Assembly (NCBI RefSeq): GCF_032854445.1
Contig: NC_088295.1
Coordinates: 29,382,470 to 29,446,469, forward strand
DNA: 64,000 bases
Direction of reading: 5' to 3'
Source of the DNA: Liolophura sinensis
Lineage: Eukaryota > Mollusca > Polyplacophora > Chitonida > Chitonidae
In this document: positions 45,068 to 58,458 of the stretch, piece by piece
Position numbering within the stretch: position 1 is the stretch's first letter
How the letters are laid out: each line of letters starts with the position of its first letter
Position numbers and translations under genes: made by a program
The notes under the pieces: model-generated
Seen by the model: only the letters and a program-made list of their open reading frames with translations
What the model was told of the DNA's origin: nothing
Databases searched by the model: none

Positions 45068-48000
45068 ACCTGGGCCATAGCTTGATTTCAGGATCGGTAA
45101 GCACAGGAACACATCTGCCTGCATCTAGCAGAAGTGACTTGTTCATATCTAGATAACACCTCTTCGGCCTTCTGTTCTAATACCTCGTAAATCAATTTTC
45201 TTTTGTAAATAGATAGTACTAAACTTACTACAAAAATGAAGCGTTATAAAAATATTCTCCTGTATTGTGATAGGAGTGTTAAACATATTGTTGCAATTTT
45301 TGTTCTTGAATAGGTTAGAAGACAGCGAGGAGATGGTCAACTACAGCACAGAAGGACGCAATATTCATAGTAGTCCACTGTCTCAGTTCTGTACAGCCAT
45401 AATTCCTTCTCATTACCAGTCATTGTTCAGCATCACTCAAAGTGAACCCAGTGTTGGCCTCAACTTGAAAGAAAATTGTAGTTGTGATAGAGCCAGTCAA
45501 ATCATGAGCAGATGAAATATATCCAAACTTTTGTCTCTTATTTTCTCACATTGTCTTTAAAAATGCTAATATCGTAGCAGGTTTTCTAGACATAAGTCAT
45601 TGTTACTCAGGCACTAAACATTGGGTCCATTAAATGCGGATGGAAATATTTAGTAAATAGCAGCTTCAGTTTGGGAAATCTTGAGCTCTTTGTACTGTAT
45701 GTTCATTTATGGAGTGTCTGCTTTTAAAGTTGATATTTTTGCTACATGAAACTGTTCAGTTGTAGTTTTTCTTTTGCTTCTCCATGCATGTAAACTCTTC
45801 AAAGCGGGCGTCTGAGGTGTGGAGTTACTCAGAGCTACAATGTTAGAAACTGAGTTTAATTTGAAACATCATTGTTTAGGCCTTCTAATTTAAAACCAAG
45901 TCATTACAGTCTGTATGAGTGCATACGGGGCAAGTTCCTTGGAGTTACATTTTGTGTAAGTTTATTGGACGAATATTTGTATAATATTGTTCACAATTCA
46001 TTTTAAGTGGATTGCTTTCATCTATTGCCATGTAATTTTAACTCTTCTTTGCTGCACATTAAGTACTTTATGCAGTGATGTATCTGGATCCATTTAAATG
46101 TAGGTTATACATGTATTTCAAATGTTTGGTTAAGTATACTTTTCATCTCTTTATCATTACATTGTTTCTTGTTGAATGTTTTTAGTAATAAACAGAGAGT
46201 GCAACATTCATATTTTAAGAATGAATGCGATGGCTAACTGTGTTTGGTTAAAGTGAGGTAAAACATGTTTAAGCTTTTGGGTTTGGTTGTCTAAAAGTGT
46301 ATGAAATGTGGATTAGCCTAAGTCCTCATACGATACTCAGCCGATTGTACTTTAGTTCAGACTAGTAAAGTGACTCGACTGCTGATACACTTTGGAGCAA
46401 CTTAGTCTTGAAGGAAGATATGTGTATTGTCAGATTTGGTTGCCAATGTTTCTATACATTGATTGTTTCTTCACTGTTGATTTACTGATGATGGACACTC
46501 ATTTCACCAAGTGAAAATCCTACAATGATCTACATAGCATAGTTAGCTTGAGGACACATGAATATTCTACGCAGTCTGTTTTCTTAAAAAAAACTCTTGA
46601 CTTTACATTGTTACCGTTGTGTGCTTTATGGACTTTTTTGGATTTGTCTGCATTCATCTACCATAGTCTTACTGTGGTGAAAGTCATATTGAACTTAAGA
46701 AATAATTTAAGGAAATTCTGATCAATACATCACGTTACAGATGACTTTACACCCAGTGTAGTTTGTTTTTTTAGATCATCATTTAGTATCATAAGATGTA
46801 ATTGTATTTAACTACCATTTTCTAGATAGTGTTTTCATTAACATCAATATAGACATATATACATATATGCCTGAGTACTGAATACACCATTCATATGTTC
46901 TAACATAAAGTTTACATCACAAGTATGTTCTTTTAATTTTACTCTTATTTAATGAATTGTATTCTTAAAGTTTAACTTTTAAATGTATGACACAGTTATT
47001 AAATGGCATTGGGTTCAACGTGATTTTGAGATGTTACAAAAAATATTTCAAGTTGTTAAAAGAGGTTGATCTTGCCAGTCTTACACCTGACATGAAATTT
47101 GGGTGTCCGATTGAGGTCTCTTGGGCATGTAAGATTTGCAGTTTTCACCCCATTATAATCAGTCTTCTACTTGATTTCTGTGTATAAATAATTTGTTTCT
47201 GTTAGCGTTTTGTTGCATACGTTTACACAGTAATGACCTCGGAGATATTGCGTTCAATCAAGTGTTATATCAAAGAAATATTGACGAAAACCGTTTACAA
47301 AACATATGTTGGCAACAGTTGTTGATTTTTTTTCCTGATGTCACTTTGTTTGGTTTTGTTTCTCTTTTACGTATATATGTGGCATTTAACCATACTTTTC
47401 CAGACCTTGTTCTGGATTACAAGACAATTTTGCTTTAATGTTACCACATCAGAATGATAGTGAAGCCTGATAGATGTGAAGAATGTACGAAGTATACTTA
47501 AGCCAATATCTCCCCTTCCCTAGTAGAATGGACTCTCCTTGTCATCTGACTGAAAATGTAACCAGTAAATGTATATATTTTATGTTGGGTGATCAAGGAT
47601 TGGTGGAAATTCTGTAATTTAATCTTTACAGAATAGCGGCATAGATACATGCACATATTAGCAGATTATTCACATGTGGAAGCGTTTTACATGTACTTGC
47701 ATGTGAGACATCTTCGCATGGGAAGCAATCACGTCAGCATGGCTGAAAGTACTAGGTCTCACTTGATGTGACCATCGGGTTATTTTGTACTTGTATTGCC
47801 CACGCTCTCGCACAAACAACTTTGCAGTTACAAGCAAGTTGAAATAGTTCTAAGAATTGTTAAAGAAATAACGACAAGAACATTACTGCGATATTATTTG
47901 TTCAATTGATACTTCATCTTATCCAGATGTAGCAGATGGGTGTGAATATGGTAATGCTGTCAGTTTTAGCGCAGCTTTTGTATGAATAGAAATGGTGCTT

Positions 48001-48880
48001 TTAAATCCAAGATGCTTATCGTGCACGTAGACTTGTTAACCGAAACACTGTCAGTGTTGGCGGTAAATCTGTTGTATTGTTGTGTAACTCGGTTCTCAGA
48101 ACCTATTGTTAAATGTAAATAGATAATGCAGCGGGAAGAGAAATTGTGCTATAATTATATGCACAATTAATCTATGTGGTTGCAATACAGTGACACCAGT
48201 GCTGTGGCAGGAAAAGGCTTCCATTAATTTTCTGTGCAGTTTCTTGTTAGTATGTGAAGAATACTGCACATTAAAAAAGCAAGAGAGTGTCTTGAGAGGC
48301 ACGTGCGTATGTGTTAAACAATTGTATACTAGTAACAGCAAGGGAAGTACACCCCAAACCGCGTATTAATTTGTGGATAAGACCGTTCGCAGTAATTTAA
48401 GATCATCTAAATGAATTTGTCAGAGCTCGACTACTGCTCGACCCAAGCTCTGCATTTACGTTCAACTAAAAATTAACCCAGTTGCATAAGCTATGGCCCA
48501 GTTATCTGTTTTGAAACGATCTTTTGCGTGGGCACGGCTATGTAAAAATTGATGCATGCATGGGCTATACACGGCCAGGCTATCGAGCTGCTGACATGAT
48601 TTTTGTTCATGTGTGGACCCATTTGTAAATAATATTCTTCAAAATACGGACTCAACATCGTTAAAGCCTTTGTCCTTGTATTTGTTGAAATATTTGTTAA
48701 TATTTTCCATTGCATTTACACTTTATTGGGGTTAATGATTTCTCGTTCTCGCAGTTTCTTCAGTTACTTTGTTGTTAACGTGGCTTAGATGGTTACCGAA
48801 ACGTCTTAACGTATACATTTGTGCCATTTTCACCATATTTTGTAGACGTCAGAAGCTTCAAACTTTGTGAAATAAAGGGA
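45068..48880 (+). other. 3' UTR or downstream region of the EEP gene
   Basis: No convincing coding exon. AATAAA occurs at 46187-46192 and 48871-48876, so the transcript could carry a 3' UTR of about 1.1 or 3.8 kb. Open frames up to about 90 codons lack homology cues and splice context. The downstream gene (TNFAIP3) points towards this one. Confidence 0.5.
46187..46192 (+). terminator. candidate poly(A) signal (proximal) of the EEP gene
   Basis: AATAAA in TTTAGTAATAAACAGAG, 1.1 kb after the stop. A distal alternative is at 48871. Confidence 0.4.
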
Positions 48881-50269
48881 ATCAAAATACGTATTTGAAT
48901 TAGCCTTTGTTATAAACATTATTCCTCTAACACAAACCATTACATTAATACATGTTCCCCGTGCAGATCCAGAGCTCCTTGTTCACAGGTAAACGTATCT
49001 TTTATACACGTAGTTGATAGATGCTTTATCCAGGATTTAACATTTCGCTTGTAAAGATTATTGGTCTTCACGTCTGTATCCGGTAGCTGACAACCTGCAA
49101 ACGATGTCTGGACTGGAAATTTGCGTATATACTTTGATTTGAGCCCTGGACGAAATGTAGGAAATCTTTTCTCAATCTTTTCGTTCAGGGATTTCTCAAT
49201 CTTTTTCTTTTGTGGCACATATAATTAGGCCTACCCTGTGTTACGAGGAAGTGTGTTTGATAGAACGGCGAGTTCAGCATGAGACAGCTCTAAAATCTCT
49301 GGCCTTGGCATGCGCCTACTGCATAACAATTGAAAGAACATACCCTTGCATAGAATGCATAAGTTATATTTGAAGTCACCAGTTCATCGACACACAATGA
49401 TTTAATAAGGTACTAATTAGTAGACGCTATACATTGCATGGCCGGTCACAGTTGTCAACTTGTGTCCCCACTGTAACAGTACTGCATGCAGTATCTGGAC
49501 TTGCTGTGTAGATATTAAATGATATATTCCTGAATGGCGTTAACTTGTACTAATTGGCGATAAAACAAGGGACTAATGTTCCCCGTTTTGTTCGTTGTTG
49601 ATGTGATTGGCCATGATCTGACAACTGGAAAAGCAAACAACTACAATACTGTTCGGTAGCACGACATACCGGAAAAGAAAAATTTTTGGAACGGTAACAC
49701 CAGCCCCGTTTTCCGTTTACAACAGTGAAACCTTTTCATGAAATACAAGAGTGTACAAAAATGATCCATCCGAAATATTTACAACGTTTACAAATCGGCA
49801 TGGGTTACACACTGGTTATTAAATAGAAATAAACTAAAATTAAAATCGGCGTATGCATTGCGATAGCTGTCATAAATATTAACAAACATTTAATTGACAT
49901 TTAATTAAATATACAATATCACTTATTTATGTAATGTAATTTATACACTTCCTAATCTATATGTATTACCAATTGGTACGCTGGGTGATGTTGAACAGAC
50001 ATGCTGTAAGGACTGCTGAAAATCGTTACAATCAAAAGGATGACAGTGTGGTTTGACCACACAACAATTTGCTTACATTTATATAATGTAATTTGCTTAC
50101 ATTTATATAATTTCCTATCAGTATGCTGTCGATTATTCTTCCTAATTTACCCCGAATCACACAAACATTTAATATATACATATGAAATATAACAAAACGC
50201 TAATAACACGGGTTTCCAGGTCGACCTCTCTTGGGTGCACATATCTTTATAAGATAATATAGTCAACAC
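48881..50269. other. convergent intergenic gap and TNFAIP3 3' UTR
   Basis: AT-rich, with no gene. On the minus strand, ATTAAA-type signals at 49889-49894 and 49900-49905 lie about 370 bases past the TNFAIP3 stop and may end that transcript. Confidence 0.45.
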
Positions 50270-50892
50270 TCAAAATGTGAGGGACAAGTTTGCAATCTGT
50301 GTCATACCCCCACCTCGACTTACGCAATCCACTACATCTTCCCCTCTCAGCGTATTATAGCAGTCCGTACAGAAACCTTGTCTTTGTGGACTCCCGAAGT
50401 TCTGGCATCCCATGTGCTGGTTTCGACATCGGGGGGATTTCCTCACTGCCTCCAATCGGGTCATATTCTCCAAGAACTTAGTTCTCTCGGAATTCCGATA
50501 AGTGGACCCGGATGGGACAAATCCGGACTGCCCTTTAATTGCCTTGGCCACCTGTGGCTGGTTTCCCGCGGGTGTTGCCATGTACAAAGCCCCATAAGGT
50601 GGATGCGCAGGCGTGTTAGAAGCACTGAAACCTTGGTACTTGTTCTGGTAACAGCGGGTACACATGTCATCCATAGCAGGATCACCAAACCTCGAGCAGT
50701 TGCTCACGATACAATGCTTACCTCGGCTGAAGATGGGAGCTGAATGAGACCGCTGCTGTGATTCAATGTCCAGAGCACGATTTCCCGGTGCAATAATTTC
50801 TTGTGAGACACTTGTCTGTCTGCTAGCGCCAGCAAGGGGTCTACTAGTGCCAGTCACAGGTCTGCTAGTGCCAATAAGAGCCGTGCTAGTGC
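50270..50892 (-). CDS. TNFAIP3: TNFAIP3 last coding exon: zinc fingers 7 and 8
   Basis: It begins with a short GTSRPxxG repeat (GTSTALIGTSRPVTGTSRP), then finger 7 (CIVSNCSRFGDP...CTRC) and finger 8. In finger 8 the first pair is spaced CRNQHMGC, wider than in the others, with the FGSPQRQGFCTDC core otherwise typical and close to the vertebrate ZnF4 pattern. The stop TGA is at 50270-50272, after a short hydrophobic end (NLSLTF). Confidence 0.9.
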
Positions 50893-53800
50893 CTGGAATA
50901 TATGCATCACTAACGTATAAGATATAAAAAAGTCATTTGTGTGGTTAACGAATAAAATAGAAATAATGTGATTAGAAAATGTTTCCACCGGCCATCAATG
51001 GCGGTGATTTACCTAAGACTAACCGTCATAATGCTACAATATTCCAAAATACATAGGCGACTTACACAGACACAGGTATACGGCCACTTCTTCGTATATA
51101 TTCACGATTAGAGGTGTTTCCTCAGGGTTTTCCTCTTGTCTGGTATCATTCATTTCGCCAGTAGATCCGTCAGATATACATATTATTTATTTATATGATT
51201 CTTGTTTTACGCCGTACTCAAGAATATTTCACTTATACGACGGCGGCCAGGATTAGGTTGGGAGGAAACTGGGCAGAGCCCGGGAAACCCACGACCATTC
51301 GCAGGTTGCTGGAAGACCTTCCCAAGTGCGGTCGAAGCCAGCATGAGCTGGACGCTATACAGGTTATGATAGTGAGTTTTATCACGACACTCGCTGGGCT
51401 ATTAGCTTGAGATATACTGACCTAGAAAAGATACAGCTACACGTAACAGCTGCTTAAATGTGCAAATTGTATCGTCCTTGACCCGTATCAACGTGTCTTA
51501 CAGTTAAAATCGGCCCTCCTTCAATATTTATGGTATTCAAACTTGGCTGAGCAATATACGATTCATATGGTAACTTACATGGGGAATTTTCTCTGAATCG
51601 CAAATGCTATCAAATTTTTGCTATTATCAGCATAGCTCAAATGATTATCCCTCACCAAATGGCAGCCTGGTCTGTGCCCGAGTAACCTTTTATAATCGCT
51701 ATTGAAGTTCCTAAAATTGATAACGCGAATTGCATTATATCTTTTTCAAACGTTAGAATAATATTAACACTATAAATAGTACAGGTATGAGTCTGATATT
51801 TACTGGAAGACAATAACTTACGCGAATCTTGGTAAATACAGAAAATTTTATTTGATAAGGGAATATGGATTCTTCTTCAACGCCATACTTTAGTAAATCT
51901 TCCTTTGTATTAAGTGCCCGGGTAAACCACCAACCTTTGGCCAGATACTGACTTTTCCACATGTGACGTACAGATTTTGGCGACTTATAAGAGAAAGATA
52001 AATGGTCTTCAACGAAAGTAACACTGCGCAAAAAGTTCTAACATGAACGTCATCCACCAGTATAGCTTAGTTTCAGCAAAGCAACAAGAAAAATGAGATC
52101 AAGGGAATCTAGAAACTCCCCATCAAAGGCCAGTGTTACATCCCATACACATAAATAATTAAAACAAAATTCTTCTCTGGGAGAGTAAAACTACTAATAC
52201 AATACATGTTCTATCACTTTTTATTTATTTATTTATTTGATTAGTGTTTTACGCCGTAATCAAGAATATTTCACTTATGCGACGGCGGCCAGAATTATGG
52301 TGGGATGAAACCGGGCAGAGCCCGGGGGAAACCCACGACCATCCGCAGGTTGCTGAGGACCTATCGCCTTTTAAACTAAATAATTACCCGACTGATTAGT
52401 GTATATAATATCACATACCCTCCATTCTCTGTAAATCCGAGTAGCATTTAGAACAGTATCCGTCGAATTCTGCTGATCCGTGGAAAGTACAACCTTCTTT
52501 GCAGCACAAGACTGCTTCTGCGAAAAGGAAGATAGATCAAGTAACAGGAGAAAGACAAAAACAATAAATGCGTGCAAGCAGAAAAATGACTATAATGTAT
52601 CTCAAAAAGAGGACAGCGTTGAAATCAAAGAGATCAGTTAGTATGTATGTATGTATATATGTGATTTACATCGCCAATTAATAAGTAGAAATTTTGGAAA
52701 TTCAGTAGTATGCATGTAGGTTTTACTCACATACATATGAATATACACCAACGGTTACAAAGGTTACGGCGAATGAAAATGCTGATGTACTCAATTTCTC
52801 AGCATTTCATTACCATGCCATCATCACTTACTCCTGATGAAGGCAAAACAAAATGCTGACATGCTGAGTACACCAAACTTTGTTCCTCCTGTAAAAATGA
52901 CAATCCACGTATGTTATGCACAGACCTATACGCTAGACTATACACTAACTCACCTGACTGGACTCTAGCTCGACTAAGAGTTGCTACACAATTGTCACAC
53001 AGCTGCTTAGGCGGGAAAACCAGGTTACTGCACACTGGGCTGACACATTTCACTTGCTGACGATCACTCACAATAACTTCTTCGCTGGACAACGAAGCTG
53101 CCCAGGATTCTTCAAGCTGTTCTTGGTCCTGAGCTCGAGTATCGTTGCCCGCTCCCGAAGACGTTATTCGGCCAGCCCCTTCTGTTGACAGGCGCAAATT
53201 CGTAGGTGGATCCGACCGCTGGTTTATTGTAGGATTTGTGTTTCTCCAGTGGCACGTATTGCACATCGACAATGAATTGTTCATCCTTAAACCCACGCAA
53301 CCTGGTGTAGAACATATACGTTTAGGTTTTTCCGGACTTTCGTCGTCCGCAGAACGACCGCCGGTTGTTTCCGTTGACGGCTGTACCATTATTGGGTGTT
53401 CTGAAACAGGCTGTGGTGATTTTAACGGTAACATTACTGAATTAGACCCATCCAGATTCGAGCTTTTAAGGTAACATCTTCCACATAAACTGTTTTGTTC
53501 CTCTCTCCCCAACTTCCCACAACCTTCAGTAATGCATTTAGGACTTGAAGGTGAAGGTGATGCGCTGGCTCCAGATTCATCGGCTTTTTGAGGCTCTCCT
53601 GTCCCAAACATCTCGGACTGATCCTGAGATCGTCGCTGTTTGGCGGGCGGTGTTACAACACTGCTTGTCAACGTTTGCAGACACTTGCGACAAAGACCTT
53701 CTTTCAGAGACGTGGTGTTAGCGCAAACCGGAGAGGCACAGGCTGCCTTGGATGTAGGAGGTAAGAACAAATGAGTTTGGTTGGGAGTCTCCTCAGCAGA

Positions 53801-56800
53801 CTGAGCTTCGAATGAAATTAATCTACTTTCGTCTAAAGGATCCACCTTCATCAACGGCGCAGAGGGACTCTTTGGTGTTTGATGTTTCACTGCCTCCTTT
53901 GCGGCGTCTCTTCGTGAAAAATCCGCAAAACACTTGGAACACATGTTGTTGAGTTCCGGGGACCCTGTCATTTTACAGACATTGGTAATACATTTACTCC
54001 CACCAAATGTTCCTTGTTGGACAACCTGTGTCAGTGGACGCTCTTCCTGCACTGGTTGGTGATTCCCTACAGTAACTAAGGACTCTTGAGTGTATTTAGT
54101 GGGGTTAGTTGATTTGTTATTAGGATGCTGTATCCTCTCCAGATACTGACTGAAGTATCTGAAAATATTCATCTCTTTAGGAAGCGGAACTACGTTGAGT
54201 GTAGCAGCTAAAATGCCTACAACTCCATCCACCGTTGTCAAGGGGACTTCCTTAACTTTTAAATATCCATTTAACCATTTTTGGACATTCCCCTCCTCTT
54301 CTGGCAAAAGGAAATGAAGTCTTAGTGGGGTGAGATCCTTGTGTACAAGAGGTACCACATGTTCTGCCTGGGTGAAAGAGAAGACTTCTTGGTGAGGATT
54401 CACCTGGCTGACCAATGGTGAGAAATGAGACATGTGGTAACCTAAAACAACTGGGTGTTTACAACAGTGGCTGGAATCCCATAGCAAAGGAAGATAGATG
54501 CCTCCAAAGTTGTCGGGTTGAATAGAGTGCCCAGCTAAACTGCGAATCATAGGATCAGAAAGAACTATGATAGGTCTCTTCAGAATATTGGCAATGACGA
54601 AAATGTGTATTTCCTCCAGCGAGCTGTATGGTAAGTCATCCGGTCTGTTTTGAGGCGTGTCATCACCCAACTTCAGAACTGCATCCCATTCTTCTTCCCA
54701 GTCCTGTAAAATTTCAACAAACAACACATAAAAGGCATGGTGAACACATCATATATTTGACAAACAAAGATGGTTCAAGTTGAAAGAAGTAAACAAAAAC
54801 GGTTAAAGCTGAAAGAAACAAAGACTGTTACAGTTGACAGAAGTCAAAACTGACAGAAACAACAAAGAAACTTGCGGTTGACAGAAGTGAACTAAGACTG
54901 TTAAAGTTGACAGAAACATTCAGTGTAAGAATTATGTACATGTATCACAGATCTAAACATCATGAACTGATAAACATTACCCGATCTATCTAATCTAATA
55001 AATTAAACAAAAAATAATTAAGCCTGTCTCAAGAATGTGGGTAATTCTTAATGGCTGATCCAATTACAAGCTTTCTGCCTCCAGCAGGTTAGACAGAAAA
55101 GGTTCCATTCACACATGCTCAGCTGGGATAAGCTATCAATTTGTGATTTACAGGTACATACTCTATATGTCACTCATTGGATGCTTCCAAGAAAAACAAA
55201 CTTTGTATAAGCTGAATATCAGGCACTGTACATTTAATTTATTTATTTATTTGATTGGTGTTTTACTGAAGAATAATTCACTTATACGACGGCGGCCAGC
55301 ATATAGTGGGAGGAAACCGGCCAGAGTCTGGGGGAAACCTAATACCATCCGCAGGTTGCTGGAAAACCTTCCCACTTATGGCCGAAGAGAAAGCCAGCAT
55401 GGACTTGAACTCACAGCAACTGCATTGGTGACAGGTTTCTAGGTCATTACGCTGCGCTAGCCCCAGGAGCCTCCTGCTTCATGCTGGCTTTCTCTCCGGT
55501 TGTATGTGGGAAGGTCTGCCAGCAATCTGCGCATGCTCGTGAGTTTCCCCCTGGCTCTGCCCAGTTTCCTCCCACCATAATGCTGGCCGCCATCGTATAA
55601 GTGAAACATTCTTGAGTACTGCATAAAACACCATTCAGATAAATAAATAAATAAATGGTTCATGAAACTGTAGGTGATTAACTGTGCTGCATTTAGAATG
55701 AAACCGAGTATAAGGAAGGTTAGATGGTTGACCCTGGCAGGCTGTGACTTCTCCACTGACAGACAATATAAAGCACTGATTCTGTAACCCCTAAAACAGA
55801 AGTTCATGCATAAACTGGACTTGTAACTTACTCTTGTGTTTAGTCTCAAGCCGGGGACATTCTGTGAGACATATCCTCTCTCCTGACGCCAACGCTTCTT
55901 GAGGGTACCCTGATGGTCATTGATGAGAGTGATATACAGAAGACGTCTAAGAAACATTTCGGAGTCTTGTAGCCCCCAGACGAACAATGAGATCGCATGA
56001 AGTAAGCAGTTGCCGTCTCCTGAATAAAAGATTTAGCACAATACATGGAAAATGCAACAGTGGGGACCCGCTACATAATGCAATCATAGGCTATAAAGAT
56101 GACTGTAACTACCCATGCAAAATACATCATTACTATGAGTTGTCATGGTAGTTACATTACCTATAAATGTCATTCAAATTGCTTTATTGAAAGGGGGCTC
56201 TAGAGAAAAATTTGTCTTATAAGTACCAATACTCGGTATAAGAAACACATCATTTACACTGAAGCAAAGAAAAATGGAAAAATCAGGCTCTTGAAACCAC
56301 TATTTCAACTTAACCTATAGATATTTTCCTGTACTAATATTGTATTAAATTGATTAATTCAAATGAAGTTGAATGGTTCGTGTCAAATATGCCCCTGGTC
56401 CTGGCTTGGATAGCCGCGTCTATACTCTGCTTAACGAATGATTTCCAAACAAAGAAAAGACATAAGACAAGTATAAATTATCATCTCACGTGCATCAACA
56501 AAAACAGTATCTAGCAATATGTGTAGAAATGCTTTAGGAATTTTTTTTTACTGATGTAAGAGCAGTGAAATGGTCAGATCATAAGGTCAGTTTTATAGCA
56601 CATATTTTGGTATAATGAGGTGAAGGCATGTTTCCACCCCAAATAGGATTCTCGAGAAATTGATTCATGTGACATAATAACACACATACCCTATAAAATT
56701 AGATAAAGACACATAATGTAGAAAAAAGTATAATTAAAACATCATATCTCTAGTAACATCATATCGGTAATATATCAAGATATAGCCCATATAGCTCAGC

Positions 56801-57391
56801 ATACAATCCGAACATGGCACTAAACTTCAACTGGTAAAACAAAATCAGAAAATAATAGTACAAGTGCACAGATTTTTTTGATACAGTTTTCTACGGTCTC
56901 TTTGATGAAGACTTATATTGCTATAAACTCAATGTTTTCTTTTCTTTTCAATTAAGTTACAGATTATTAATACAGATTTCAGATTAATTTTCAGATTACT
57001 AACATTACTTTTTTGGTGATGAATATATACATGTATATCACTGAGGTAGAAATCTATTCTATCTATGCTTTCAAAAATTCCACCCACCTGTAGTTTTTAA
57101 TGGTATCAGGTTCTTGGCTGTTCGACACCAGTTTATGACTCCTGAGTGTTCCAGTTCTGTTTTCATCGACAGATCACCAGTTGCATCTAGCAACCTCCTT
57201 CCTGATTCTCCATGCATTTCCAGCACAGTATTCCCTCTGGAAAGTGACTTAAAATGGTTGGGTTTGCCTGTATCCTCGGTTAATTCCACATCCTCACGAA
57301 TTTTTGCCCTTAGTTCCTCAGTCTGGGGAAACACATCTTCTTTAAGACTGTCACACTGCATATTCCCATCCTTCTGAATTAAATGTGCCAT
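50270..57391 (-). CDS. TNFAIP3: TNFAIP3/A20 ubiquitin-editing enzyme, 5 coding exons
   Basis: In vertebrates A20 restrains NF-kB signalling in the cytosol, through OTU deubiquitinase activity and ubiquitin binding by its zinc fingers. Exons (minus): 57088-57391, 55832-56019, 52954-54703, 52419-52517, 50270-50892; 987 residues, all phases fit. The N-terminal 100 residues include NWCRTAKNLIPLKTTG. The OTU core has DGNCLLHA (catalytic Cys about 106; human 103), SLEEIHIFVIANILKRPI and the catalytic His in SHFSPLV (about 257; human 256). Zinc fingers start near residues 402, 486, 554, 628, 717, 753, 841 and 936, eight in all against seven in human A20. Exon 4 is only 99 bases and encodes one finger, CKEGCTFHGSAEFDGYCSKC. 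An acceptor at 57408/57407, 15 bases before the ATG, implies a noncoding first exon. The combination of N-terminal OTU and many A20 fingers separates it from Cezanne-type proteins. Confidence 0.93.
51183..51362 (-). mobile_element. SINE family 1, minus-strand copy in TNFAIP3 intron 4
   Basis: TTATTTATATGATTCTTGTT, then the family body (GTACTCAAGAATATTTCACT, TGGGAGGAAACTGGGCAGAG, CATGAGCTGGAC). It lacks the tRNA head. Confidence 0.85.
51765..51930 (+). repeat. unclassified dispersed repeat, copy 2
   Basis: The counterpart of 14285-14430, sharing GTCTGATATTTACTG, GTAAATACAGAAAATTTTA and ATTTGATAAGGGAATAT. Here it lies in TNFAIP3 intron 4, antisense to the gene. Confidence 0.6.
52220..52368 (-). 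mobile_element. SINE family 1, 3' half, in TNFAIP3 intron 4
   Basis: TTATTTATTTATTTGATTAG, then the body to GCAGGTTGCTGAGGACC. It ends about 50 bases before exon 4 in genomic order. Orientation is the same as the host gene. Confidence 0.85.
55236..55461 (-). mobile_element. SINE family 1, left arm of second inverted pair
   Basis: TTTATTTATTTATTTGATTG, then TCACTTATACGACGGCGGCC, GGACTTGAACTCACAGC and CATTACGCTGCGCTAGC. It is almost complete except for the head. It lies in TNFAIP3 intron 2, facing the next copy. Confidence 0.9.
55466..55656 (+). mobile_element. SINE family 1, right arm of second inverted pair
   Basis: GAGCCTCCTGCTTCATGCTG, then TCTCTCCGGTTGTATGTGGG, TTTCCTCCCACCATAATGCT and a GATAAATAAATAAATAAATG tail. 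An internal deletion removes part of the region between the boxes. It pairs with the preceding copy over roughly 180 bases. Confidence 0.9.
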
Positions 57392-58301
57392 ATCTCAACT
57401 TTAAACCTGAAAATAAAAGTTGACATGGGCGATGCATGTTTCTGTCCACCTATATATACACTGTACACGACAATGCACATATTCCAAAATATATTTTTCA
57501 GAGATGCTGAAAATTCGAATCTTTCTCTTGGTACTTTGTCCTCTTATCAATGTGTTCTCAGATGGATGTACCGGTTGACATGCGCCCCTAACTGAGTGAT
57601 TTTCCAATGTCCATGATTAAGCCATATGGTAGGTGTCATGCCAGTGGGGGGAAATGCGTCGAGAAATGGCAAGCAACTATTTACTGCACTTGTGAAGAAT
57701 CAAGGCTGTAGTTATCAACCTGAGCATATGTACAAAGAGATTTTTGATTCTTATTCGCAAAATACCTTAATCTGTAGCTGATAACTTAAAACTCAGGACT
57801 GGTTTTATGAAAAAACGATCAAATGTACAAATTTTCAATCCAAAACTTGTGACTCAAAACCAACACAGACTGGTACACTAACCTCCCCACACCCCCTATT
57901 TTCATTTCCGATCTACGTCATACATTACCAATTGTAGTGACCATACTTGACCTACCGTAGTCCTTGTTCTAGAACATACAGAAACTCAGTCCGAACACAC
58001 ATATAGTCATTACTATACTGATTTTAGTAAGACAAGTTCGTTCGTTAGTGTCGGTAGACCGAAGGTAAATTGTTACAGGTACAAATCCACAATGGCACTG
58101 AAAATGAAAGAAATGCCTATCCCGGTACCGCCAAGAAATACACTCTAGCTTGTGATGAACAGCTAGGATGACGTTTATGCTTAAAAATACACTACAGCTT
58201 GTAAGCTACTCCATAGAGAGTAAGGATAGTCTCCGACACTATCCGGGCGAACTTACCATAAATGTTTTACGCCGGTAAAATGGGAAAACACCGGAACTTA
58301 C

Positions 58302-58450
58302 CAAATAATTCAATGAGTTCCGTGCTTTGTTCAAAACCTTCAGCTCAAACGCTTAGCTCTCCTGTTAACCCTAACCAGTTTACTAGCGACGTCAGGGGCA
58401 AAAATTTTCACTGTACTATAAATAACAACCTCGTCACTCAGGGGATTCCC
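58302..58450 (-). promoter_or_regulatory. candidate TNFAIP3 promoter with consensus kappa-B site
   Basis: Reading on the minus strand: a kappa-B element (GGGAATCCCC, 58441-58450), then TTATTTATAG (58417-58426) as a possible TATA element, a CRE-like TGACGTCG (58387-58394) near the expected start, and a good donor TTTG/GTAAGTTCC at 58302/58301. A second donor lies at 58257/58256. This fits a noncoding first exon spliced to the acceptor at 57407. NF-kB induction of A20 is established in vertebrates; its use here is inference. Confidence 0.5.
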
Positions 58451-58458
58451 CATGAACA

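Noticed and set aside
45267-48715. Several 60-80 codon frames downstream of the EEP gene
   Set aside because: No domain, no splice signals and AT-rich composition; better explained as 3' UTR and intergenic sequence.
57114-57377. Plus-strand 87-residue frame
   Set aside because: It is antisense to the first coding exon of TNFAIP3, whose frame continues into the OTU core with correct phase.
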